From: Mesostigma viride
Taxonomy: Eukaryota > Streptophyta > Mesostigmatophyceae > Mesostigmatales > Mesostigmataceae
DNA length: 64,000 nucleotides
Direction of reading: 5' to 3'
Assembly: GCA_009746045.1 (NCBI GenBank)
Contig: RPFO01000392.1
Location: 1,442,964-1,506,963 of the forward strand
Numbering within the stretch: position 1 is the first letter of the stretch; every line of letters begins with the position of its first letter. The notes beneath the pieces are model-generated. The model saw only the letters and a list, made by a program, of their open reading frames with translations, was not told where the DNA came from and ran no database searches. Shown in pieces: positions 35,101-47,189 of this stretch. The position numbers and the translations under genes were made by a program.

Positions 35101-38100
35101 ATTTACCAAAAAGGATTCACCACTGTGAAGCGGTGGCAACTACAGAGAGGTGCTATTAGTGAGTTCTGGAGGAAAGAGCCATTCAGGATTGGTTATCGTA
35201 GCTAGGCAATCACTATAAAGGAGCAAGCACCGGGGACTGCCCAACATACCCACGCCTATGCCCGGTTTCAGGCTGCATGAAACAGGGGACTGCGCACGAG
35301 GGAGTTCGCAAGCACACGAGGGTTACCAGCACCCATTCCCCACCACAACGTCAGGGAGCAGCGCAGAAACACAACCAGGGTGAGGGCAACGAGAGGGATC
35401 GAACGCGCTGCGAGCAGGGTGAGGGCAGGGAGGGGGAACGCGCTGCGAGCAGGGTGAGGGCAGGGAGGGGACTTGACCAGGGACAGGCCAGGGAGAGAAC
35501 TTGTACAAATCCCCTCACTAGACAGGGCGGGCAGGAATAGGAATAGCAGATGAGGAATAGCAGATGAGGAATAGGAATAGGAATAGGAATAGGAATAGGA
35601 ATAGGACAGCAGATGGTATCTTCACCGTGTATATTGCATCGACACCCTAATGCATGCAAGGTAGCCTGAGGGCAACAGCGCCAAAGCAACAGAACAAAGC
35701 CCCATTTTCCTTATGCCCCCCAAGTTTCGTACGGCGACCTTCTCCTTCTTGCACGCACGCGCTCGTTTGTGAAGGGCATACCCGTCCTCTTCCCTATCAA
35801 GTGTTTGCTAATGCTAATGATCCTCTTCCCTATCAAGTGTTTGCTAATGCTAATGAGCAATTCAATGGGTAGAAGTGCCTTTGTTGGGCGGGCCCAGAGC
35901 TAGGCATGAGTGAAAACGCATGCGTCACGGGTATGCCCCGCACACACTGGTTCCGTAGGAACGGGGGTGGGTCAATGGCGGTCACGGTGGCTGATTGTCG
36001 TCCCAAGTGCCTACCATGGCCACAGGCAGCGGTCCTCCGAGTAGAGCAGCGTTCGGTAGCCCAGCCGCTTGCCCAGGAAGATCTACGCACGGCCGTCGCG
36101 CACACACAAATGCACAAGCATGCACAAAACATGCATGTACGGGGCCACAAGGTTATGCACGTGTTCATGCACGGTCTATATAGCGTAGTATAGTAGTACA
36201 TACTGTATACTATATCTAGTAGTGGTATATACTATACATAGGATAGCAGTATAGATATGACGTGGCTGGGTATACATGACTATGGGCCATGGAGAGCAGG
36301 AGGGAGCATGGAGACCGGAGGATGTGGAGGGCAGGGAAGGGTGCGAGGACGACAATGAGGGCCGATGGAGACGGAGGTGTGATTCTAGACCGTGCCCCCA
36401 TTTACACAAACAGATGCATTCTTTTGAAATGAAAACAAATGCATCTCTCTATCGAGGATGACACTCAGCAAATGGGGGCACTGACACCCCGCCTCTCCCC
36501 CCCCCCCCCCTTTTGCACGTGGTTGCCCGCGTACCGCATAAAGCTGGTCGCCGCCAAGGAAGATGCTCACCCCCCGCTTGCGCCAGCGCCACCTGTCCAC
36601 TGTCTGTGTGGTCAGCACCGTCTGGAAGAAGTGCTGGGGCTCCTGCAGGAAACAAGCGCACGCAAGGAGACAAGCGCACGCAAGGAGACAAGCGCACGCA
36701 AGGAGACAAGCGCACGCAAGGAGACAAGCGCACACAAGGAAACAAGCGCACACAAGGAGACAAGCGCACGCAAGGAAACAAGCGCACGCAAGGAAGCAAG
36801 CGCACGCAAGGAGACAAGCGCACGCAAGGAAACAAGCGCACGCAAGGAGACAAGCGCACGCAAGGAGACAAGCGCACACAAGGAGACAAGCGCACGCAAG
36901 GAAACAAGCGCACGCAAGGAAGCAAGCCCACACAAGGAAACAAGCGCACGCAAGGAGACAAGCGCACGCAAGGAAACAAGCGCACACAAGGAAACAAGCG
37001 CACGCAAGGAAACAAGCGCACGCAAGGAAACAAGCGCACGCAAGGAAACAAGCGCACGCAAGGAAACAAGCGCACGCAAGGAAACAAGCGCACGCAAGGA
37101 GCAGGAGCACCATAGAACACACGAGCATGGCATGGGTCGTGTGCCGCAGTGCCCCGATGACAAAATGTGTCAGAATTATACATCTAGGCTGCATCCAGCG
37201 TCGTTCCGCTGGATTACACGGACAGCTATACATCGAACAGACCCTTGCCTTCTTGTATGTCCACTGCAGTGTGGGACTCCAACCAGGTGACCGAGGATGG
37301 GGTGGCTGTTCCGCATGCCCGCGCACGCGGGATGCAAGATGCAGCCATGATGCGGGTGGCCCATCCCTATGCCGGGCTGACAATGGTGTGTGCGCTATTT
37401 GTGAAATTAATACCAGAACTCTTGCTACACCGATGCACTGCAGGCTAGTAAGGTGGGCACGCTCTAACCACACGACGGTCGGCTCGGAGCGTCGTGACAT
37501 TCACCAAGGAGACGGTCCACCACTTGCTGCACCTTGCTTTAAAGGGCGGAAAAAGGCCGGCATGGTTGCAACTGCGACGTCCCAGTTGCACCCCAGGGAC
37601 ATCCAAACATTCCACCCCAGAACATGCGACCGCCCAAACAGCTGCATAGTGAACACTGCGCTCCTGACAGTGCCAGCACCCAAACACCCACACACTCGTC
37701 CCCTCTCATGCCCCACGGTGTGCGCAGAACGCTCCGGCCCTCGCACCCCACCACGATGATGTGTGCAGAACAGTCGGACCCACCACAACTGTGTGTGCAG
37801 GGAACAGGCTGCAGGCCGCAGAGAGAGAGGGGCACCTGCGCAGGGTGCCCTAGCTATTGCTGGCGGACGAATACCTTAAGGCGGGCCAAACAACGGCGGG
37901 GTACCTTTTTGCTCGTGCCCCTCGCCTTCCCTCCTATTCGGGTCCTTGAAAATGGCTGACCCCGGCACGAATGCTGTGTACATTCCTTCACCATACAGGG
38001 TGGGCATCTCGCCTCGTGGGCAGCACCAACCTGCCCCATAAAGCTGGCAACCGCGCTTGCATGCCTCGCCACCTGCGCTAGCACGCATACCCGTCACCAC

Positions 38101-39339
38101 CCACCTGGAAGCGGTCCACCCCCACAAAGCTCTTCAACGCCTCGGCTTCCTTGCCTGACGCGTGGGGGCACGGGGCGAGAAGCACCTAGGGGGGGGGGGG
38201 GGGGGGGGCGGCGATGGGGTGGAGTAATGCCATGGTTTTGTGATGCGTGGCCATGGCCATGACATGACGATGATGAATAGTTACATACGCAACCCCAGAC
38301 AATATTGATGCTAATTCACCCAACCACCAGATTGCGCTAGGGCTTGGCATTAGGGAAGACGGACCTGATTAGAATTAGGAGCGTTGCAAGTAGGGAAGAC
38401 GGACCTGATCATGAATTAGGAGCGTTGCAAGTAGGGAAGACGGACCTGATTATGAATTAGGAGCGTTGCAAGCGGTGGAGGCATGAAGAGCGGTGGAGAG
38501 CAGTTAAGAGTGGCTGGTGTGAGCTGGCACGAAAAATGCAAGCAGGCGAGAGGCTGTGCCTGGGGCAATAGAACAGAGTCACTGGCGGGTAGAGAGGCAC
38601 CGATTCAGAACACTTGCTGTGCGGCTACAAGACCACACAACATGCTCCATGTCATCCCCGATACGGGCTGTATGGAGGAGGCCAGTGCCGGCCGCGACAC
38701 CACAGGCCGCCAGTGCCGGCCACCTCACCGATGTACCTTTGCAGGTCATGCATGGGCAGGAGATGTTGGCAACATTCCCAGCGAGTATTTGTGCCATGTG
38801 TGCCCTTTGCCCACTGGCCACGGGCACCCTGACCCACTGGCAACTCACAAAACTGGCCCCGTGGCACCTCACCCCATGGCGTCCCACCAAGTACTCACCG
38901 AAATGCGCAGCACGGACGAGTCGTTTCCAAAGCGGCGCCGCAGGGAGGCCACCGTGGCCTTTACCCACGTCATCAACTCGCCAGGTCCATTGGTCAATAT
39001 AACAATGTCGACGCCTTTCTCGACATCCTCGCTTAGTTCAACGTGCTGGGAAGTGTCTTCGGGAGCCGTGCTTTGGCCGCTCCGGGAATCTTCCTTCTCA
39101 GCTGCCTCCATGTTTCTTGCAGCTTGGCGGCCCCCATCCACACTCGAGCCGTCAACACGGGTTCCCGGCGAGGCAGAATTGCAGACGGTTGTCGAGCGTA
39201 GCCGCGCGAGAGAGTCTGAACACTCTGCCGAGTTGATAAACCCGCATTGGTGCAAAGCCGCCTTCTTTGACTTGAGCAAAGGTGGCCCTGTGGCGTGAAA
39301 GGTGTCCATGGCGAGGAATGGTTCCAGAAACGGGGACAC
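29192..39339 (-). CDS. Lipid-A-disaccharide synthase-related (LpxB-like) protein, ten exons, complete
   Basis: This is a relative of LpxB of the type conserved in cyanobacteria and plastid-bearing eukaryotes; its substrate is not established. Exons in transcript order: 39339-38899, 38185-38105, 36642-36535, 36082-36015, 34714-34375, 33667-33606, 32525-32120, 31101-31027, 30344-30214 and 29447-29192. All have GT-AG borders and compatible phases, giving 655 codons plus TAG. Family marks in order are DIVILTNGPGELMTWVKA, LLAPCPHASGKEAEAL, GVSIFLGGDQLYA, LGKRLGYRTLLYSED, GDLFLSAVE, APLIVGILPGSK, VGTNTAELGSLGVPMVVMLP, MAWPNR and VVPELVGRLEPEEVA. The first 100 or so residues before VDIVILTN are Ser/Ala-rich and could hold a plastid transit peptide. 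The start at 39339 is the first ATG of the open frame and may be wrong if an upstream exon exists. A Gly/Ser/Thr-rich insert of about 80 residues sits in exon 32525-32120. Confidence 0.88.
30415..30500. repeat. Imperfect catgcagcatcaygcaggatgc-type repeat in an LpxB-like intron
   Basis: Three related units built on gcagcatcatgcaggatgca lie next to each other in the intron between exons 31101-31027 and 30344-30214. Confidence 0.6.
31600..31715. repeat. 38-bp tandem repeat, 3 copies
   Basis: Three copies of atggctcagggttataacaa followed by accaggggacatat lie in the intron between exons 32525-32120 and 31101-31027. Confidence 0.85.
32748..32862. repeat. 28-bp minisatellite, 4 copies
   Basis: Units starting caccagcagcaaaagcaaag begin at 32751, 32779 and 32807, with a last copy after that. 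They lie in the intron between exons 33667-33606 and 32525-32120. Confidence 0.88.
35540..35610. repeat. AATAGG/AGATGAGG simple repeat
   Basis: A run of aataggaataggaatagg with gatgag interruptions in the intron between exons 36082-36015 and 34714-34375. Confidence 0.85.
36648..37105. repeat. 18-bp minisatellite, about 25 copies, abutting a splice acceptor
   Basis: Units of aagcgcacgcaaggagac (variants end aaac or use cacac) run from the acceptor of LpxB-like exon 36642-36535 upstream for 450 bases. Read in the gene's direction the array is pyrimidine-rich (gtctccttgcgtgcgctt) and leads directly into ctgcag|GAG. Because the period is a multiple of three, long open frames appear in several frames by chance. 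Confidence 0.93.
38183..38215. repeat. Poly-G run
   Basis: About twenty consecutive G follow cctag at 38185, in the intron just upstream (minus strand) of exon 38185-38105. On the transcribed strand it is a poly-C tract leading into the acceptor. Confidence 0.85.
38340..38475. repeat. About 41-bp tandem repeat, 3 copies
   Basis: Three copies of gtagggaagacggacctgat followed by tatgaattaggagcgttgcaa, in the first intron of the LpxB-like gene. Confidence 0.85.
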
Positions 39340-41340
39340 GGAGGCCGTGGCAACAGGTTACGCCATGACGGCAATTCAAAGGGACAGCCGCAAAAAAGAA
39401 TACCTGAAGCATTACTTCATCGTGAAAGGAGAAAACCAAATGGTCAATACCGGAGCGGCAGCGCAGATGTGCAAAGTCGGGGGCGGTACGGGTAATGTGC
39501 GATTGATATAGGCATTCTGGATGCGGCCGCAACGCTAGCTTGCTACGAACAAAGGCTGGGGGGCTCTGGTAATTCGGCAACGTCCCCAAGGTTGTGCATG
39601 CAAGAAACAACGACCCCATTTGTCACTCATACTGTGGACACATAATGTGTGGTGACATTGGTCGACGTGCAGTTACTCATCGGCGTATAATGCACGCCAT
39701 GCCGGGTTTGTGGCCCGTTACCGCATTCAACTGCGCCTGCGTCTACTTACGACTTACTTCCACTGACAAAAAAAAACGTGAAGGCTTTAGACGTCGAGTT
39801 GGATTCCTATACCTGCATTCACAGCAAAATGGAAGCTACAACAATTATACCTCTAGAGTACATGCATCTAGTGTACTTGCATCATCATTCATCTGGGATA
39901 AGTTATTTTTCTTCCCATATGTATCATCGTTTACAGTAATAATACCACTGTTACAGACTTACAGAGTTACAGAGTTACTATTTTAGCAGTTTCTAGCACA
40001 TATGATTATGATTAGTCCGGTACACCAATAGGGTGAATAGGCACTCCGCCACTCCCATTAGGCAGTTAGGGCTGTTAGGCACGCATGAGGCATGACCGAT
40101 GACGTACCTATGGCCTATGTTGTATTTACTTAGTTGTAAACAACTTATAACTGCGAGGGTGTACATAACGGATAGGCAGTTCGGCACGCATGACGCACCC
40201 AGCCACCCACGTACACTACCTATAACTTGCGAGTGTTATGACCACAATGGAAAATGGAAATGGGAAACTCCTTGTGGTGATAATCACTTAGAAAAAAAAA
40301 AAAAACAGGAACATGATTGGAAGGGAAAAGCAAATGTGGTAATTGGTGAACGATATTGCAAAGCGCGGATCGCTGGACATCTTACGCCTGGCAGGCTGCA
40401 GCAGGTCTGCAATCGATGGAGGCAAAGAGCGAGGCGTACGCACTAATGATTAGTGAATGGAGCGACTATACGACGCGAACCTCAACAAGACACCCTTGAA
40501 ATCTAAATTTACGGTACCCTAGTGTCTACACAGGACTAATGGGGCGCGTAAGTAGACTTTGCACGTGTTGAGCGTTTTCTGCCATTGCGATGCCAGTTTA
40601 TCCGCTTGGGCTTGAAATTTGAGTTTCCCAATTGGGCCTTGGGGTAAAGTTCGACGGACAGCGTCGTGTTCCCGAGCTTTACTATTTGCCCTTTACGTCA
40701 GAGCTTTCGCGTGCTTTTATCTAGAAATCATCGTTTTTTTCCCGTCTGTACTCAATGTAATGTTTGTCCTGTGAATGCATCCAGTGCTCGGTGTCTGGTG
40801 CGAGTTTATGCGGTTTTTTTTATCTGTTCTTTCACTTTCCATGATAGTGTGCGGGAAATCTTTCTGTATCTAGACCGCAGTCTATTTTGAGCGGACATAA
40901 GGTGCTTTTATTTCCTTCCTTAAGAAGCCGGTTAGACACGATTATGCAAAAGTAAGTTGCAGGGTGCAGCTGCTTTATCTCATGAGGCAGTTGAGGCGTT
41001 AGATGACTCACGGTCTCGGTAAATGGGCCTCCCACTTGATCTCGGCTATCATCCATTCCTGCCGTATGTCGTTTTGCTGGGGCTGCGCTTTCTTACTCGC
41101 ATGGGCATGCGCATGTGGCCGCGCATCTCAGATTTCACCTGCGCTGCTCCCTGCTTGTTACTGTTTTTTCCATATGCCCCCCATGACGTAAATAACAGGG
41201 GCTAGGTTCCGCACACTTGCGGTCAGCCACCTGTGGCAATTGAAGCATTGGTTGACTGTGCAAGGTGTTAGTTGCGCTTCCATCGCGATTCCAGTGTTTG
41301 TTAAGCAACGAGCATTCCAGCCCAAGATTTACCTCTACAT
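39340..41340. other. No gene seen: intergenic DNA
   Basis: Upstream of the LpxB-like gene and upstream of the LRR remnant. Short open frames on both strands have no recognisable pattern. A tri-repeat ttacagagttac lies near 39955-39980 and an A13 run at about 40292. Confidence 0.5.
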
Positions 41341-43085
41341 CAGTGCGCGCCCCTCCCTCCCAGAAAGTCACCCTGGACCATGTCGTGGCCGTCCCTGGCA
41401 TAGGGGCCCAGGTCATGGGGGCACTCCCCATCCCTGACCGCGTGCGGCTGTGGCGTGCAACACTTTCCTTGCAGCGGTTGACGAGTCCCTGCTGGTCGCG
41501 ACCGAGCTGTTTGGGGAAGACATGGCGGGGGCAAGCTGCCGACCGGGCACCCACGGGCTCTTGTGGCTGCTGACCAAGTGTCCCAACCTGCAGATGTTGA
41601 GTTGAGCCTGTCTTCGCGGGTGGATCATGACAAGCCGTGGAGGGAGAGGGACCCACTGTCCCTGACATGGCCGTTGGTCAGGGACTCCTGGAGAACCCTG
41701 GAAGGCCACGGAAGGATCCGCCCCGGCCTGCTCTAGCTGGAAGACGTCGCCACCTGGTACCAGGTGCTCACATACCTCAACCTGGCCGGATGTTTGGACG
41801 TGACCTGGCAGGCCTCAACGTTTCCAACTGTGAGGGGGCGGGTGACGTGGGCGTGGGCGCGGTGGCGGCGCGCTGCCACCAGGGGCCTGTCCGCCTGGTG
41901 GTGTCTCGTTGCCGTCGCGTGACCGACGCCTGCCTGTCATCCCTGGCGCAGGAATGCGGCCGGCTGGACACGCTCTACATGGACGAGACGGGCGTTACGG
42001 ATGCAGGAGTGGGCGTGCTGGCGCAGAACTGCCCACGATTGGGCACGTTGGTGGTCTCGGCCTGCCATGTGACGGATGCAAGCGTGACCCAGGTGGGGCA
42101 GCACTGCCCAATGTTGGAGCACCTGGGTGTCGAGAGAAGCTGGGATGTGACAAATGCCTGCATTAAGGCAGTCGCGGTGGGCTGCCCTGGGCTGACGCGG
42201 CTGGATGCGTCATATTGCTCGGCTGTCGGAAGTGCGGGCATTTCGGCGCTCGCAGAAGCATGCTCGGGTCTACTCCGCTTGGACTTGGGTGAATTCCTGG
42301 GTTGACGATGCCGGCATGACAGCGATTGCCAACTACTGTCCGCGGCTGCTGCACTTGGATGCGACCGGGGCCAGCATTACCGACGCCAGCATGAAAGTGG
42401 TGGCAGACAGGTGCCCGCAATTACAGCATCTATCCATCACGGGATGCTGCGGTGTCACGGATGACGGCTTGTCTCGAGTGGTTTGCAAGTGCCTGGAGTT
42501 GCAGGAGCTCTCTTTTTCGCAGGACAGATGTCACGGACGAGGGCGTTGCGTGCATCGTGGACGGTGGCTGCCGTCCGCTGCGCCACCTGGACTTGTCGCG
42601 TTGTGAGATCGGCAATGACCTGGATGAGCTTGCGCGGGCATGCCCGCAGCTCGAACACCTGGAGGTGAATCGCCCGGGTCTGAGCAGGGACTCAATGGAT
42701 GCGATTATCTGCTACTGCCCACGACTGCGTGTGTTTCGTGCGTGGGGCAATGACCTAGCGGACGAAGACTTGGCGCCGCTGATACGGCAATGGTCGCCAG
42801 CTACGTGTCCTCGACCTGTTTCTCAACGAGAGGATCGGGGACAGGGCGGTGCTGCTGGTGGCGCAGGAGTGCCCCCGGCTCGTCATGCTGGGTGTGCCCA
42901 GGGTATGCATCGTATGATGATGAGTACAGTGACCTCCGGCGGTACCCGCGGTGACAGACAGGAGCATTCGTGTCCTTGCGGAACGCTGCAAGGGGCTGCG
43001 GCACTTGGAGGTTGGGGGGTGTAGCCGTCTGACCTTTGCTAGTCTTGGCTTGTTGGAGAGGGAGTGCATGATCTCAAGGTCCTCG
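41341..43085 (+). pseudogene. Decayed leucine-rich-repeat protein gene (AMN1/F-box-LRR type)
   Basis: The plus strand holds at least ten cysteine-containing LRRs with the pattern (C)xxLxxLxxxxCxxVTDxGLxxL, for example CRRVTDACLSSLAQECGRLD, CGVTDDGLSRVVCKCLELQE and DVTDEGVACIVDGGCRPLRH. A possible F-box-like start (LPIPDRVRLWRA) lies near 41425. The repeats run through different frames with breaks near 41475, 41600, 41735, 41815, 42290, 42525, 42800 and 42930, several without splice-like sites. This suggests a pseudogene. A real gene with several small introns, or sequencing indels, cannot be excluded. Such proteins usually recognise substrates for ubiquitin ligases. Confidence 0.6.
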
Positions 43086-43274
43086 TGGTCTTCTGACGCT
43101 GGGTAATAGTTTTTTGGATGCCTGTTTTAGTAGCAGTTGTTTTGCACCCATGTATGACAATTCCATTCATTTGCTTCCATACTGCCAATTATAATGCTTG
43201 CTTTTGAGTTTTGACAATCATTTGGTATAAGTGCGCCAACATCCATTGCAGTCAGTGTGTCTGCTGCGCTTATA

Positions 43275-43775
43275 CTTAATTAATTAATTAATTAATAAGC
43301 ACGTGACTGTGTCACGTGGACCGCGCCAATACAGAGTAAAGGAACCTTCAACCCTATATACACAGCGAGAAGGAGGGAGGGCACGCCCTAGCTTCTCTCA
43401 CTGCCGCAAGTGGGCAGGCCACAGAGCGCTCTCTCCACAGCATGGTGCCGGGGCGCAACACTGTGGGTGCAATACAACCAGTGCAAGTACCATAGGTCTA
43501 CAGGCTGACGCGTAGCGCTTACTTATACTCAATTTTTTTCCACTACGCGCACACGACTTTCCTGTGCAGTAAATAAGTATAAGTAAGTATACTTGCGTGT
43601 CATGCGCATGGGCATGCCACGGATCGAGTACTAAGCTAATCTCATTCGAAAAAAAATCATACACGTAAGTTACATATATCGTCTGCATCATGCCCCAACC
43701 ATATAGTCACTATAGAGGGGTCCTTGATATAGTCACTATAGAGGGGGATATAATCCTCATCTGAGCTGTCCTCTC
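43275..43775 (-). mobile_element. Retroelement 3' end with CACGTGAC hairpin and TTAA tail
   Basis: Reverse-oriented 3' end: (TTAA)n at 43279-43300, the palindrome cacgtgactgtgtcacgtg, then about 210 bases shared with 25640-25860. Further upstream (43570-43770) is the block shared with 28085-28260. Confidence 0.7.
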
Positions 43776-43789
43776 CTGTGCAGTACGAA

Positions 43790-44349
43790 ATTACTCATGT
43801 GCACATGCAAGACCCGCAAGGAGGACTTATATCTCGGCATGCCACTTATCTGCACCAACACCATCAAGCAGCGGCGCCCGCTGCTAGTAGGGCACTTTAT
43901 AGCTCGCACCAACCAGGTAGACACCTCACGTGGCCCCTCTGCAGGGCTGCGCCACACCCCGCCGGGCCAGCACCTCCTCACGTGGGCCGGGCCCAGCCAG
44001 GTTAGACGCCCCAAGGCCCGCACCTTGAAAGAACAGCTCGTAGAGGACATGGGGGGCCTCGGCCTCTCCGTGATTTTGAAAAAGATGATGGACAAGGCCA
44101 AGTGGGCCAAGGTCATGCATAGAGGACAATGAGCCCCCCCCAGTGGGGAAGGAGCGGGTTTGCAAACGAGGGAGGCCACGACCCCTACTAGGGTCGCGAG
44201 CATCATAGATATAGAATAGGATTGTTTGTAAGTAGATTAGATAGCTTAGACCGGTAGGATTGCGTGTACCCATCCATCCACCCATCCATTGGGGTTAAGG
44301 CTCCGTGACTCCCCAACGGGAGCACGAGTTTAATTAATTAATTAATTAA
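43790..44349 (+). mobile_element. 5'-truncated LINE: ORF2 C-terminus, 3' UTR, hairpin, TTAA tail
   Basis: A frame at 43797-44132 reads TNTIKQRRPLLVGHFIARTN and ends KWAKVMHRGQ with TGA, the GHxxR pattern of LINE ORF2 ends (compare 22402-22580). It is followed by a 3' UTR ending in ctccccaacgggagcacgag and TTAATTAATTAATTAA at 44330-44349. Confidence 0.65.
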
Positions 44350-44469
44350 TGCACTTAGACCCACGTACGTATTGTATGTATGCATACCCGGCCCATTAAT
44401 TGCACCCCCCCGATTGACCAGCCAAAACTTGACTGACCATGTCTTATATAGACATGTACCAGTCCTAAT

Positions 44470-44825
44470 TCCACGGCCGGCGTTGAATCGCCATGCGTCC
44501 TGGCATGGTTGTCTCACATCATGCACAGAAGTCTTTTCGCCCCTTCGTGTATGTGTGTATGCGATCCCTCTTTTCCTTCTTAGTTTCGGTTGTTTGTGTT
44601 GGTCGTGGTGGTGGTGGTGTGTGTGTGTGTGTATGTGTGTTTTCCCTATGAACCTTTCTTGTTACCCTCTGTCTCCCTCCATGCAGGTCTACCTAGAGAT
44701 AGCCACGCGGCTCCCGCGGCCTTCGCGTCTTTCCTCTCAGACAACTACCCTAGGCCTTCCATGGCGTTGGATCGCCATGCGTCCAGGCATAGTTGTCTCA
44801 CTTCAGAAGCATTTGCCATTTTCCA
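44470..44825. repeat. Duplicated block around gatcgccatgcgtcc plus GT microsatellite
   Basis: gttgaatcgccatgcgtcct and ggcatggttgtctcac (44483-44520) recur as gttggatcgccatgcgtcca and ggcatagttgtctcac (44766-44803). A (GT)n run lies between them near 44600-44640. Origin unclear. Confidence 0.6.
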
Positions 44826-44889
44826 GTATGCATGCAGTTTTTCATACCCTGATCGATGATTATTATATATTCATTGAGAATGATAGATT

Positions 44890-47160
44890 ACGGAGGTGAG
44901 ATGGGCATGCAACCGATAAGGAAAAACCCGATAACTGGGGGAATAACCCTGAAGAAATTAATAGTAATCTGACACGGACATCCAAGGATCACGTAAGCCA
45001 GCTGCACAAGGTACAACTAACTATACATCACCAAACTACACGCAGCAACAGCGCTGCCGGCCCACCATGCACGGGCCTGGAAGGGATCTATAGACCGCAT
45101 GGGTCGCGACAAAGTCGGCCCGGGTGCGGCGGAATAACACATCAGCCACGGTGCGAGTGAGGGCGAGTGACAGGCGCTGCCACCAATACGAGGACCACGT
45201 GCGGGCCGACCACGGGGCGGTCTGACCCTAGGAGGTCGAGGCGGTCTTCACGGCGCTGGCAGCACTCGTGGAAAAACTCCGCTGTCTTGGGCCGGGCCCA
45301 TGGCCCCGAACTCCTCAACGACAAAGGGGATGACCCGGTGGGGCCCCACATTGCCATAGGAGGCAAACTTATCGCGCTCAGCCACAGCGGCAGCAGCGCC
45401 GGCATCCACAGCCGCCCGGAGGATGTGGCGACCCGAGAGCGGCCGAGCCACGGAGACATCGATGAGCAGGTGGCAACCCTGCCCGTCGTAGTCAAGCACG
45501 GTAATGTCGGGGCGGTGGTTGGGTGAGTAGACTGAGGGCGGCCCCATCCGCGTCCTCGCACTTGATGGTGGAGTGGGGAAAGACCGACCGAACCATGGCA
45601 CACACCACCCGGAGGCCGGAGGAGAGCGGTATGGAGATATAGAGGAACCAGTTCTGGTTCTGCTGGCCACCCATGCACGCGATGTAGTGCGTCCCAGTAG
45701 TATCCAGAGCAAGCCCGCAGCTGCCGCAGGACGCACCCGCCGTGATGAGAGTTTGCGGGGCAAAGAGCTGGTGGCGGAGAGCGATGGCGTATACGGGGCC
45801 GGAACCAGCGTGAACAAAGGGCTCATGGGGAGGGCGCGCAGAAATGCCGGGCCCCCACGCTCCCCTCATCAAGGGAAACGGAGTGAAGCCAAGCCTTCCC
45901 CTGATCGTTCAAGCTCGCATGCAGACCCATCCAGTCGGCGCACAGTGTAGTATACCCGCGTAGGTCTTTTGTTGTTTTTCATGAACGCAGGCAGGGAAGA
46001 CACTATAGGACTGACGACAGTGGACACGCCAGGCGTGCCCCAGGGCAGGCGACGGTGGACGGCCTGAGCGGGGCGGACGAGGTCGCCAGCCTGCTGGATC
46101 CCGAGGTAAGAATCCTGCACAGCCTGCACAAAGGGGAAGGGGGATGGGGTGACCAAGTCGGGAATCACGCTGACGGCGCTGGGGACCATGCAACCGGCGG
46201 ATCTCCGCCCAGGCCTGAGCAACAGAGCCAAGGAAGGCGGCGGGGGCGAGGCGGGCGGCGCGCCGTGAGCCCACACCCGCCCATGCATGCGGCAGGGGAG
46301 GGTGGCCAAGCGCATGGAGTGAGCTGGCAGGCTAGGGCCGGGGAGGAGCACCTGCAAGGCGGCCTGAATGCGCTCGTCATGGCCTTCCGCGGCAAGCCGC
46401 ACCAAGTGGGGGGGAGCGCCTCGGTCCACGGAGCCTGGCAGTGAACCACCCGCGGGTGGGCGCAAAACCACAGGAGGAGCCCTTTGGTCTGGGGGTCCTT
46501 GAGGCGCGCCCAAGTCTCGAGGACATGGGTGCGCTGTTCCACGGTGGCCCGGAGCTCCTCTTCGACGTAGTCAGGGTCACCGGCACAGCTAGGGACGCCC
46601 AGGCACGAGAAACCACGCGCCCGCGCCAATGCCCCCGGGATAGCCGCGGGGAAGCCAGAGCAGTCCCCCTGGGGCGAAAAGACTGCACACTTGGGGAGGA
46701 TGAGCCGAAGGTTGATGGCCGCCATGGCCACTTCAAGGGCAGCCAGGGCGGCAACCACAGCATCGGCCGGGCCAAGGGCATGGATATCGTCCATATAGGC
46801 GAGGAGCACGACATCCGGGTGCGCAGCGTGGACACCTTGGAGAGCCTTGTGCAGCGGGGCAGACAGGTAAAAGGGCCGGCCGAGGGGGTCACCTTGCTGA
46901 GCACTGGGTTCCCGTGCGGGAAGTGACGTCGGCGAACGTCCCATCCTCCATGAGGAAGGAGATCGAGTTGAGTGGGTTCGCCGTAGCAGGCTGCTGTCCA
47001 CGCAAGAAGATCAGGGAACGCCTCGCCGACGACCTCAAAGATGCTAGCCTTGGTGACAGCATTGAACGCATTGTGGCAATCCACCTTCAGCGCCACATGG
47101 GTCGGATGCGTCTCTAGGTAGGCCTGAACTGTGTGCACGATACAGTATATTAGCCACACA
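44890..47160 (-). mobile_element. LINE (non-LTR retrotransposon) fragment with reverse-transcriptase core
   Basis: On the minus strand from 47159: ALKVDCHNAFNAV (reverse-transcriptase motif with catalytic Asp), QQGDPLG near 46890, YMDD at 46797-46786, then LPxxxGGxGL-like remnants, a CGLALDTTGTHYIAC zinc-knuckle-like region near 45700 and PFVVEEFGAMG near 45330. The 3' UTR continues to about 44890. The frame shifts at least four times, and the endonuclease and N-terminal reverse transcriptase are missing (5' truncation). The copy is dead. It is the best evidence for the autonomous LINE family behind the fragments at 21171-22330. Confidence 0.8.
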
Positions 47161-47189
47161 AATGATAAAAAAGCTAGCTATAGTAGCTA

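Noticed and set aside
36385-37759. Very long open frames on both strands (up to 398 codons)
   Set aside because: They are produced by the 18-bp array, whose period is a multiple of three; the encoded repeats are shadows, and the region is an intron of the LpxB-like gene.
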